Assembly: GCF_027244095.1 (NCBI RefSeq)
Contig: NC_069662.1
Span: 18,502,501 to 18,566,500 of the forward strand
Length of the DNA stretch: 64,000 nt
From: Hemicordylus capensis
Lineage: Eukaryota > Chordata > Lepidosauria > Squamata > Cordylidae
Direction: 5' to 3'
Made by a program: the position numbers and the translations under genes. The notes under the pieces were generated by a model. That model did not search any database. It had not been told where the DNA came from and was given only the letters and a program-made list of their open reading frames with translations. Shown in pieces: positions 41,901 to 53,700 of the stretch. Positions within the stretch are counted from its first letter, which is position 1, and each line of letters opens with the position of its first letter.

Positions 41901-44900
41901 ATACTAACTTGGATTGGTGGGCCCCTGTGTTAGCCTCTTTATTCACCTTCATTGACTTCACTGCCAAAGTACCCAAAGACTGGGGTATTGCCATAAGTAT
42001 TCCCATATACAAAGAAGGGGAAAGAGACAACCCAGTAACTATCGGTCTATCAGCCTACTTAACATCATTAGTAAATTGTATGCTAGACATCTTCTTGAAA
42101 AATTACTGGACTGGCTAGAACTCAATAACATTCTGGTGGCTGAGCAGGCAGGTGTCCGTGAAGGGCGCTCCCCTATTCAACAAGCTTTTATTTTACATCA
42201 TCTAATTGAAAAATACACCTATAGACCGAAGTCTGCCTCTTCGCTGCTTTCATAGATTTTAAAACAGCTTTTGATTCTATTTCAAGAGATAGACTCTGGT
42301 CAAAGTTAAGGGACTCATCCATTGATAAGGGCCTATTACTATTAATTCACAATCTCCACATTAATACTCACCTCAGGGTTCGCTGCAGCGCCAAAGGTCA
42401 CTTATCAGCTGAAATACCACCCCAAAGAGGCATTAAGAGAATGCTTTATTTTAGCCCCAATCCTGTTTAATTTTTACATCAATTCCCTGGTATCCCACTT
42501 GAACAATCTGGACTTACATCCCTCAAAATTGGTGAATAGACATCTTCCGGTTTTACTCTATGCCGATGACATAGTCCTACTGTCTCAGACCCCAGTAGGG
42601 CTGAGGCATGTATTCGCGTCACTAAGCATTTACTGCCTAGATGAGGGTCTAGAAGTTATTTACGCAAAAACCAAGGTGATGGTGTTTGCTACACGTCCCA
42701 AGATCTATGTACAGCACATGAACGGACAAAAAATTAACCAAGTGAGAATCTTCAAATATCTCAGTGGTGTTTTTCACTCTAATGGAAGCCGTAAAACTCA
42801 CCTCAATTTTGTATCCCAAAATGCGCAACAAACTACTAATGCTATTGTCCTTCCATTTTTCTAGGGGTGCTTCATTCATTCCTGCGGCCATTAAACTTTT
42901 CACAGCCAAAGTATATCCCCAGCTTTTGTACAGCGCACAATTGGGCCCCTATGATAATTTCACTCCGTTAGAAGTGGTACAAACAATATTTCCCAGAGCA
43001 ATCTTTCAAGTCCCTTGTTGTGTTCCAAACACTGCCCTCAGAAGCGAGGCTACGGTCACCAGGCTAGAAATGAGACACGGGCTGAGCATTAACATATTTT
43101 GGCTGAAGCTGATCTTCTTTCCTGTTGGTTTGGCCCCTTTAATATTAGTAAAAAGTTACATATGGAAATGGAAGATGGCCTTAAAGTTTAAGTTACAATT
43201 ATAAGGTCTTCCTCAGGAAGCACTCATTAGGCTGGGGTTTGATCAAGCTGCTCGGTCCATCAAACAGCGTGCTTTAGACACAGAATTGCAGGAAGAAACT
43301 GCAAAGTTGCCAAGAGGGCTATACACAGGTAGCCAGCAATTAAAGATTAGACCTGCTGAATACTTAAATAATTTATTTATACCCAAATTCAGGAGAGCAC
43401 TGACTCTCGCCCGCCTTAATGTACTCCCCTCTGTGGTTCTAGAAGGAAAATACAAAAAGTTACCATATGCAGCTTGCCTCTGCCCATGAGGCTCGGGGGA
43501 CATAGAGTCCACCGCCCATGTGATCCTCTGTTGCGCTTTTTACAGGGATAGTAATTCAAAGTTTATTTCTCCCTTGCTAAAGAATTTTCTTGGCCACACT
43601 GATCAACTTTATTTATATTTCCTGCTGTCCAATTTTAAATAAACAGTTTCTGCCAGTGTGGCCAAGTTCTGTTATATTGTTTGTAAGTCCTGAAAATTTT
43701 TTTATCACTCAATCTGATGTTGAGTGATATAAAGTCTGTTCTGTTCTGTTCTGAAAAGCTTGCAAGAAGCATGAGGAGAGGAGAGACTGCTTGCAACCCT
43801 TCCTCCTCCCCATGCCACTTCTGAAGCTTGCAAGGGTTAGTTTTGAAAGGGGTCTGCCTCCCGCCAGGGTGCTGCTTCACATTTAGTTCTTCGCTTCAGG
43901 TGCTGCAATACCTGGGCTGCCCTTGATGTAAAGGTAGCTGAGGGTTGCTGTGGTAACAGGGAATCGTAGGCCTGGTTTACCTATGCGGGAGAATGGGGTG
44001 GTAAAAACCTGAGATGGTAGTATGGAATATACCACTGTAGGCTGCAGATGTGTGTCAAACCTTTGAATGCTTCCCCATATGTAAAAAAACAAACAAACAA
44101 AAGGTTCTGGCTCAGTTTCTGCTTGCAGTGAGTTTGCTTGCTTGCTTTTAAAATGGGGAACAATCAAAACTGTGATCCTCAACCGTAGGTCTGAAACGAT
44201 ACAATCTGTTCCAGCACCTCAGGACTCGACTGCTTCATTCTGTCTACACATGCAGCAGTTTGAGATGGCAGGATAGAACATACCATTTCAGATGGCAGAT
44301 GGGTGGAAGCCACTTTAGAATGCTTGCCAGTGTGAAAAACATTCCTGCAAATAGAAATCTAGCACCGCAGCCTGATGGACGGGCTTTCTGTTTGCTGAGA
44401 GTTTTTAACATAAGAGGAGCATTAAAAAAACATTACATCATCCACCCCAGCCTTCTGAAGTGGTGCAGAGCATTCTACCACCTCATTCTTTTGAATGGAA
44501 AGACCAAGCCATAATCAGTTTCTGTTATATCTCCTTTAACAAATTGCTGCTCTAACAACTCTGCTTTCACGGGATGGTTTGGGGACTTTTTCCTTAGGCA
44601 CCGTATGGATGTTGGAGATTTTAAGTCTCATCTGTAGCAATGGTGATCCTACCTGGTGTCAGTCAGTCCCCAACTGGGATCGGGCCCCTTGGTATGAGAC
44701 GGCAATAGGCTACAGGACAGCCTTGACCAACAAGTCACCACGCATTATTAGCTCCCACTTGCCGGTGCAGCTCTTTGCAAGGTCTTTCTTCAAATCCAAA
44801 GCCAAGGTAAGGATGACATTATTATCCCCTCTCATTAATGTAACTCACATATGAGTCAAATTATAGAAACAAGTGTTAATGCCAGGGCTTAGATCTATGA

Positions 44901-47665
44901 AGTAAGAAGAAAGAAGAATATCTATGAACATGTGCAGAGTTTAGGATTGCCAACTTCTTGACTGGCCTTTGCAGCTGTGCCTTTGCGAGCAGCTTGCTCG
45001 ACGGCGGGGCAACTCTAGTACAACTAGTTTTGGGGAACAAAGGGATGGCAATGAACATTATTAAAAGCGCAAGGATTTTGCTATACATTAAATACTTATA
45101 GAGGAAAGGTACAGTAATTAATGCTGTTCATTTATTGACCTTATTAATTATTATTATTATTATTTTTTACATTTATATCCCGCTCTTCCTCCAAGAAGCC
45201 CAGAGGGGTTTCTCCTCACAACAACTCTGTGAAGTAGGTTAGGTTGAGAGAGAGGTGACTGGCCCAGAGTCACGCAGCAAGTATCATGGCTGAATGGGGA
45301 TTTGAAATTGGGACTGAATGAAGCTTGCTTGACATTTTTCCAACATTCAAAAAATGGGCCTGATTTCTCTTTGAAAATACTGATTTTTTGGATTAGGTCA
45401 AACCTTTCAGTCTGTTTTCCAGGCTAGTTTTATCTTCCTGGCCAAGACCATCCATGTAGCAGGAAAGACTGGGGTTAGGAGAAGGGTCAGTCCCAGGCCA
45501 GCTGAAATCCGCAGGGGAGATGACCCTGCACCCTCCTGCACACATGGGCCACCTTTGGACGTAATGCCAAACCCCAGGTTCAATGGACCTGTAGTTCCAC
45601 GCCCCTCCTTCTGCCGCTCTCCTGCCCACATTTGGACAAAATAGAGAGCTGACTGCAGAAGGAGGGGGAACTGGCTGCTGGGGCTTCCTTCTTTAATGAA
45701 TGACAGCCCCGGCAACTGATGGTAACCGGAGTGAGGGGAGGAGCTTCCTCCCTTAATTCCGGTTCTATGAGGGCGAAACTGCGGTGCCAGTGCTTAGATG
45801 TAATGTGGATGCTGCAGAAATGGAGTTTACAGTGGAAAAACTCCACTCTGGACCAAAGACTGGAGAACTGTTTAGATTGGAGTTTGGGGAGAGAAACTGC
45901 GGGTCCCTTTCCACCATAAACTGCAGTTGCCTGTATTCAGACATATGGCTAAGGAAACTAGAGGTGAAGGGACCTCCGGTTCCCTGTTATGTCTGAATCC
46001 AGCCATGGTCTCACCCAGCCAAGCTCCAGAGGAGAGCTGGTCTTGTGGTAGCAAGCATGACTTGTCCCCTTAGCTAAGCAGGGTCCACCCTGGTTGCATA
46101 TGAATGGGAGACTTGATGTGTGAGCACTGCAAGATATTCCCCTCAGGGGATGAAGCCGCTCTGGGAAGAGCAGAAGCTTCCAAGTTCCCTGCCTGGCTTC
46201 TCCAAGATAGGGCTGAGAGAGATTCCTGCCTGCAACCTTGGAGAAGCCGCTGCCGGTCTGTGAAGACAATACTGAGCTAGATAGACCAATGGTCTGACCT
46301 CGTATATGGCAGCTTCCTATGTTCCTATGTTCCTTCCTAGAAAGGAAGCCAAGCGGTTGGCCTGCCTTCTGGGAGGCTGGAGGAGTCTCCTACTTACCTG
46401 ACCACTGCATGTTCTGGGGTAGAGGAATGAGTCAATGAGGCTTTTTCAAACAAGGGAGGCCTTTGAAAATAACTGGTTCAAGCTATTAGACCACCATATA
46501 CTATGGCTGTATTGTCTGACACTTTGCTGTAAAGTTCCAGTCTGATGAATGGGGGAACGAAAGGGGGAGTGGCAAATATATTTTGGGGAACACCCACCAC
46601 CTCTTGCTACCCCTTGCTTTCCTTTAGTCATCCCTGATTGGCAGCATTTTAGCAGGCAGTAAAGTTGCAATGGTAAACCCCTCCTGTATTCTACCAAGGA
46701 AAAACCACAGGGCTCTTTGGTCACCAGGAATTGACACCGACTCGACTGGAGGGCACACTTTACCTTTAAAGTTTATCTCCATGCTGTGAAAAGCTTCACT
46801 GGCTGATTCTTGCATATCAAGCTGCTATTAAAGACGCCGCTAGAGAGCCAATTAAAAAGTTGGCTGCCCTAACCCATTCCTTACCACTGATACCACTTCC
46901 GATATCAGGATAAAAGAGCACACAACCTGAAATTCTTGTGTTAAATTGAAGGGTGCCATTGATTGGCAAGATCAGTCATGGTTCTATAAGGAGAAATAGT
47001 ATGGTGTTGCTCTATCAGTGCAGTCCTGGGGGGAAATCCTGAGTTCTGCAGTGAAAATCCACTGGTATAGTGGATGCAAGAGAGTCAAACTACACATTGC
47101 CACAAGCGTGAAGTTAGTGCTTGCACTTTTCTGTAAGCTCTGTGTTTTTTCGCCTGCTAAATTGATCCCAGTCTGGATCAGAAATGCCACATTGTGTATG
47201 TGTGTGTGGGGGGGAGGGTTTGCACTCGTTGTGGTCCCAATCCAGATTGTGTTTCCCCTCCCCCACAGTTGCTATTAAGTATGGGGTGGGGGGATGTGTG
47301 GAAGTACTAATTCCACGCTTGTCCTAATGTGTAACTTGATCCAGAGCGACCTGTGTGTCAGGAAGCTTTTGATTGCGAGCGCACCTCTGACCGATGGGAA
47401 TTCACTGGATGGCCTTGGGCAAATTGCTCTCCCTCAGCCTTCCACCCTCAACGAACAGGTGGCTAGACTGAAGTCTCCAGCTGTTCTTGAAGTACAATTC
47501 CCATCATCCCCTAATCCCCCACCACAACAGCACGGGGTGATGGGAATTGTAGTTCAGCAATAGTTGGAGACTTCAGGCTGGCCACCCCTGGCTTATAGGG
47601 TTGTTGTAATGATCACATTATTAAGTGCTTGGAACACAATAAAAACTATATAAATGCAGTATTTT

Positions 47666-47709
<44 letters not shown>

Positions 47710-50700
47710 GCTAACTGGGACGGTGCTGTGACTATATCCCCTTCAAGGATGGCAAGGGGGACCCCTTGCTACTTGCCACCCATGTACCTGGGAAGAACAG
47801 GTATAACTTTCAGTTCAGAAATGTGATATTTTCAGGCATGCTTGAAACTCCCATTATCTCTTGTTTTAGAAATTAAACACACACATGCACGTACATACAT
47901 ATGCACGCACTAAAAGACAAAATGCACACCAAAGTCAGCTTGCTTTTAAATAAAATGGTAAGTTTCTAGATCTCAAGGATTATCTGAGTTTCCAGGGAAT
48001 CTGTAATAGCAAATGTAGCAGATGTGCCCAATCTTTGATGCCTGCTTGGGTTTGTGAAGAAATCAGCCAATAATCTCTGATATTTACACTGGGATTGTGG
48101 TTTCATTGCCAGCTATCCCAGCTTACTGGGACATAGAAATATAGAAGAGAGTGTTTTTGAACATGCACAGAGTGCTTCTTCACCACCAATAACTACAATC
48201 AAGACCTTGTCTTTACAAACTAAGAAAAGGATTTTCAGGTCAGGTTGTGCCAGGCAGCTTCACTCTGGGTTTCTTGGAGGAAGAACAGGATGTAAATGTA
48301 AAAATGAATAAATACATTTTAGAAATTAAGGCTTATCAGGCAAAATGGCAAAAATGTCTGACTAAATTCCTCCCATGAATTTAGAGGTCTAAGGGGGAAA
48401 AAACGTAATCCTCTCTTACTGGGGATTATGTCTGTGCAATCGCTCGATAACTTTCACACATGTGGCCTCAGCTTACATTTTCTTATACTATGTCCTGTTT
48501 CCCCAACCCCAACCCGCCCGCCCTGCCCCCCCCAACAGGTAATCTACACAGTCAGGAATCCCAAAGATGTTTTTGTATCCCTCTACCATTTTGCCTCAAT
48601 GTTTCGTCCCTACAAAGACCCCGGAACCTTGGATCAGTTTCTGGAGGACTTCCTGAAGGGAAATGGTGAGTGAGTGCTAAGAAGTGGTGATCCCCTCCCA
48701 CTTCCCCCTTTGTCACACACCCCACATGCATGCCCATCCACCACTCTTCCTGCCTAATTCTGTTTGCTACTGCAGTGCCTTTCGGATCCTGGTTTGACCA
48801 TGTTAAAGGCTGGCTGAACTTGAAGGACAAGGAAAACGTCTTCTTCATCACATATGAGGAGCTGCAAGAGGTGGCTATTATGCTATTTTACTAGTAAACA
48901 GTACAGCTTGCATTTTGCAGAGATGCATTTTGATTTGCAGTGGCAGCCAAAAACTGAAGGCGATTAAAATATGTGGAGGGGGAGTTCCAGAGGCACCAAG
49001 TGTCCCTGTTTACCACAAATGATTCCTATCTCTTGATATTTGCCCTCAGTAAATAACTGTCCTTATTTTGTCCCTATTTTTGCCTTTTGGAGGATGCCTC
49101 GTTAACATTTTATTAGCGTGAGTTGCTCAGGTTGCAGCCTTCAGGGTTTGCTGTAACAGGGATTCCCAGACATAGTTTGCTACAACTCCAGTCATCCTCA
49201 GCTGCAATGGCCTTTCCTGGGGATGATGGGAATTGTAGTCAGCAATATCTAGGAATCCTTGTTACCGGGAATACTTGTTCAGATGCCTCCCTGAGATCTC
49301 AAAGTTAAGTGTCAGAGGGCCAAAAGGCACATTAGACCAGTTCACACAATGATAAATAGGGAAGAAGTGTCCTATCCAAGTTCAGGACAGGAGCTGTGTG
49401 CGTGCTCCCATTTTCGGCTCATGTAAGAGGCGTTGGCAAGGATAATCTTCAGATTGGGTGGTTTATAAATGTAATAAATAATAATAATCAATGGCAGCTG
49501 GGTAGGAGAGCATCGTCCTACCCAACAGCTACACCCAGCTCTTTCATGAGGTAGGAGGAAAAGCCCTCTGATTCAGCTGCTGCTTAAGAGATTATCACTG
49601 TCAGTGCCTTGGACCTTGTTTTTTATTCACACGTGAGCAGAAAACGGGAGTGTGCAGAGCTCCCAAACCTGCGTAGGAAGCTTCTCCTACCCTACTCATT
49701 TGAAGTGCCCTATTACGTTAAAGGTGGTGTTTGACCCTGCATGCTGGCTTTTGTATATATTTAAAAAGTGAAATTGAAGCTATGGAGTGAGGGGATCAGG
49801 ACTGTAGTGCACTAGAGAGGGTTATCTCACCCTCTCCTTTCCTTTTACTAACATTTTTTTCTAACCATTCTGTGGCCCCGTGAAAATTGCTCCCCTGACA
49901 CTGTTGTTAGCTCTAAGACTTATGCCAGCTTCAGGGAAACAATGTTCATTGGGACCATGGCACAAAAGAGTTACATATTCATTTAATACATTTATTGGGC
50001 AGCTTCTGGTTTACTTAGTCATAGCTAAGCATCATTGAGACAAGTTAGTCATGACTAAATTATGTTCCATTAACAAGATGATGAAAATTACTCAGAGTAG
50101 TCCCATTGAAATTAAAAGGATTAAGTTAATTTCATGTCAGTCAGTGGAACTTAGTCATGACTAACTTGGTCTGGATGCTGCCCATAGACTGCATTCCTAC
50201 CTTCATATCCTAAGTGGTATACAATAACTTTAAAGGTATACACATTGATAATACAGGATAAAATTCATTCAACGATAAAAAGACAATGGCAGTGACACAT
50301 AGAATAGCAGCAGTCAACAATAAAAATCAGTGTCAGGCAAAGGCCTGTCTAAAAAGAAAGCTTTTGCCCTTACAAAAGAAAGAGTTCACAAAAGGAACAT
50401 GCAAGGCAGAGTTCCCAGGGGCAAAATGGGGCAGTAACTTCAAGGCATCAAGATGACCCCTGCTGTTTCACTCCTTCTCCAACCCCATCATCTGAGCAGT
50501 CCTCTGCCAAGCCACTGCTCAGCAAAGAGCTGCTCCTCTCCTTTTTGCAACTTCTGCCTCCTCCCATGTTTGCTGCTGGCCTGATTATGAGAAGGGAGAA
50601 GAAATGGATAAGCAGGGTCTGCTCTGGTTGGATTTGAATGGGAGACTACATGTGAGCATTGTAAGAAATTCCTCTTAGGGGATGGGCCACTCTGGGAAGA

Positions 50701-53700
50701 GCATCTGCATACTTGCATGCAGAAGGTTCCAAGTTCCTTCCCTGGCATCTCCAAGATAGGGCTGAGAGAGACTCCTGCCTGCAACCTTGGAGAAGCCGCT
50801 GCCAGTGTGTATAGACAATACTGAACTACAGGTGAAACTTGGAAAATTAGAATATCGTGCAAAAGTCCATTGATTTCAGTAATGCAAATTAAAAGGTGAA
50901 ACTGATATATGAGACAGATGCATTACATGCAAAGCGAGATAAGTCAAACCTTAATTTGTTATAATTGTGATGATCATGGAGTACAGCTCATGAAAACCCC
51001 AAATCCACAATCTCAGAAAATTAGAATATTACATGGAACCAAGAAGATAAGGATTGAAGAATAGAACAATATCGGACCTCTGAAAAGTATACAGTGTACT
51101 GTGCTTGATTGGCCAGCAAACTCGCCTGACCTGACCCCATAGAGAATCTATGGGGCATTGCCAAGAGAAGAATGAGAGACATGAGACCAAACAATGCAGA
51201 AGAGCTGAAGGCCGCTAATGAAGCATCCTGGTCTTCCATAAAACCTCATCAGTGCCACAGGCTAATAGCATCCATGCCACGCCACATTGAGGCAGTAATT
51301 GCTGCAAAAGGGGCCCAAACCAAGTACTGAATACATATGCATGCTTATACTTTTCAGAGGTCCGATATTGTTCTATTCTACAATCCTTGTCTTCTTGGTT
51401 CCATGTAATATTCTAATTTTCTGGGATTGTGGATTTGGGGTTTTCATGAGCTGTACGCCATGATCATCACAATTATCTATATATATATATTTTTCCTGGG
51501 TGTGCCCAGGAGAAATGCGTCCCGGCAGCCCAGCTGATTGGCTGGGCTGCGGGGGCGCCTGATTGGTCCTGGCGCACCCAGGAGAACGGCGGCGGCCATG
51601 GCCGGGGAGCCAGGCGGGCCCGGCCGCGGAGGCGAGGCGGCGGGCCTGGCCGGGCCTGGCGGCACCCCTGGGCCCGGCGGCGGCGGCGGCGGCGGGCCCG
51701 GCGGCGGCAGCAGCACTCTCTGGCCCGGTGGCGGCCGCGGGGGCACTCTCGGGCCCGGCCGCGGGGGCACTCTCGGGCCCGGCGGCAGCAGCGGCGGCGG
51801 CGGCACCCTCGGGCCCGGCCACGGCGGCGGCGGCACCCTCGGGCCCGGAGGCGGCACTCTCAGGCCTGGCTGTGGAGGTAAGGCGGCGGGCCCGGCCGCA
51901 GTGCAGGCGGCGGTGGGCCCGGCCGCACTAGAGGCACAGATGCTCTGTGCCCGGGCCCACTAGTAACAAATTAAGGCTTGACTTATCTCGCTTTGCATGT
52001 AATGCATCTGTCTCATATATCAGTTTCACCTTTTAATCTGCATTACTGAAATTAATGGACTTTTGCACGATATTCTAATTTTCCAAGTTTCACCTGTAGA
52101 TGGACCAGTGGTCTGACTCGGTATATGGCAGCTGCCAATGTTCCTATGAAAGAGCATTAGGGTATAGGAGACACTCTGAATATCTTCAGTATTCTAATGC
52201 CCTTTCCTCATTTCTACTTTCTCTCCCTTCTCTTTATCAGCCCAGGTGCAAACAAGGGAGGAGGCAGCAGTGGGTGCATGTGCTGTATGGTGAGGTTGTT
52301 GCCACCGCAAAGGAGGTGGTAGCGACAGAGTGTTTATGCGCAGGTGCTTCTTGAAAAGAAGTAGGGGTGACATTTGATGCAAAGGTGTTAGGTCACCACC
52401 AAGAGTCCCATAACCAAGACACCACTACTGAGAAGGCCCTGTGGTGGAACACTCATTTCACTCACACCTGATCCTGATTTCTGCTCCTTTCCTTACAGTT
52501 GCCATTTAACAAAGAAAGAAAGGACGAAATTACACATTTAACGTGATGTGTGTGGTTTGGCCCTGAAAGGGTAACGAATATATCTTGTCCCTAGTACATT
52601 CTTGTAAATGTACACACATGAACACTAAGTACAGCCTTCCATTTCTATATGCATGCAGCTACTGTAACTTCTTTCAATGATTTGTAACCCATAGTTGGAC
52701 AGTTATATTTTTCTAGCATCTCTTTACCCAAAAGAACCATTGCTCTCCTGTTTTTTTAAACCAGTGGAGAAGAGCATTAGCGCAGAGTAGATGATTACCA
52801 CATTACAGCATGTAAAGAAGAAACACCCGCACCCCATGTGTAATCTTTGATATGATAATCTGGGTGATTTTGTAAAGTGTCTCTGTTTTCATTCAAGGAA
52901 TGTCAGAGAGTTTGCAATTTGCCTCTCCTACGTAGCGATCTACCTAATACCGAGTCAGACCATTTGTCCATCCAGCTCAGTATTGTCCACATTGACTGGC
53001 AGTCTTTCCCAGCCCTAGCGCAGTGGCAGAGCATCTGCTTTGTGCCCAGAAGGCCCCAGGTGTAGAATCCAGAGACCACATCAGGGTCAATCCCTGGCAG
53101 CCTCTCCGGATAGGGTTAGGAAAGTCTCCTCCCTGAAACCTTGGGAAAGCTCCTGCCTGTTTAGACCAGGGGTTCCCAGATGTTGCTGGACTACAATTCC
53201 CATAATCCCCAGCTACAATTTATTGTGCTACATCCAGAGTACCACAGGTTGGGAACCCCAGATTTAGAAAATTCTGAGCTAGATGGACTAATGAACCGAC
53301 TTGGTAGAAGGTAGCTTTCTATGTTCCTATGCCAGGGACTGAACCTTCTGCATGCAAAGCCAATGCTCAACCACTGAGCTATGGCTCCATTCTGTTGTTT
53401 ATGTGACTGTCTTAGTTTCTTTCAACGTTACCTTCCTGGCTGGCATACACCCCCTTGCCCCTAATCCAAGGCTGGTTCAAAGATGTGAAGGATGAACTCC
53501 CACTCCTTGTGCTTCTGTTGTGTGTGACTTGGCTTGCTCTGTGCTAGATTGGTCACTGAGTTTATGAGGTAGATATCAGCTCCTATGTTTCATGCCAGAG
53601 ACATAAAAATGTCAAGTTTTAAGACTTTTCCTAATAATCACAGTGCCTTCAACTATATGGCAACAAAGTCAGCCTTCCGTCTGTGGTGGAAGGACTTTAA

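Larger units (their letters stand above)
51476..51963 (+). mobile_element. Helitron with CpG-rich cargo (488 bp)
   Basis: Begins TCTATATATATATAT and ends GGGCCCACTAG. A perfect 8-bp stem with 3-nt loop (GGCACAGA TGC TCTGTGCC, 51933-51951) lies 8 nt before CTAG. It sits between A (51475) and T (51964) with no duplication. Removing it restores CACAATTATAACAAATT, as found complemented in the intact left TIR of the host element. No Rep/helicase is encoded, so it is non-autonomous. The interior is overwhelmingly G/C, unlike its 5' end and surroundings, and probably captured. Confidence 0.9.
50829..52096. mobile_element. Tc1/mariner derivative with long TIRs
   Basis: Starts CAGGTGAAACTTGGAAAATT and ends with its complement, flanked by TA on both sides (50827-50828, 52097-52098). 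TIRs are about 260 bp each (50829-51092 and 51348-52096 minus the Helitron). Between them lies the C-terminal end of a Tc1-type transposase: DWPANSPDL, then after a one-base loss IENLWG, then about 60 more residues ([18 protein letters not shown]...). The third catalytic acidic residue would be the E of IENLWG. Non-autonomous and dead; the DDE N-terminal part is deleted. Confidence 0.93.
50600..52150 (+). mobile_element. 5S rRNA-Sauria chimeric SINE split by a Tc1/mariner element
   Basis: Left part 50600-50828: ATAAGCAGGGTCTGCTCTGG, GAATGGGAGACTACATG, CTCCAAGATAGGGCTGAGAG, ending ...CAATACTGAACTA. Right part 52097-52150: TAGATGGACCAGTGGTCTG...ATGGCAGCTGCCAATGTTCC. Joined through TA they restore the SINE. 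Confidence 0.9.

Noticed and set aside
46030-46335. Possible genuine 5S rRNA gene
   Set aside because: Only the internal-promoter-like part resembles 5S rRNA. The sequence continues into a Sauria SINE body and tail and lacks the 5S 5' third and terminator.
51373-51857. Long minus-strand open frames over the GC-rich Helitron cargo (Pro- and Ala-rich)
   Set aside because: GGC/GCC repeats leave several frames open on both strands. Neither frame has an initiator in good context or a domain, so only the + frame with its ATG context was listed, at low confidence.
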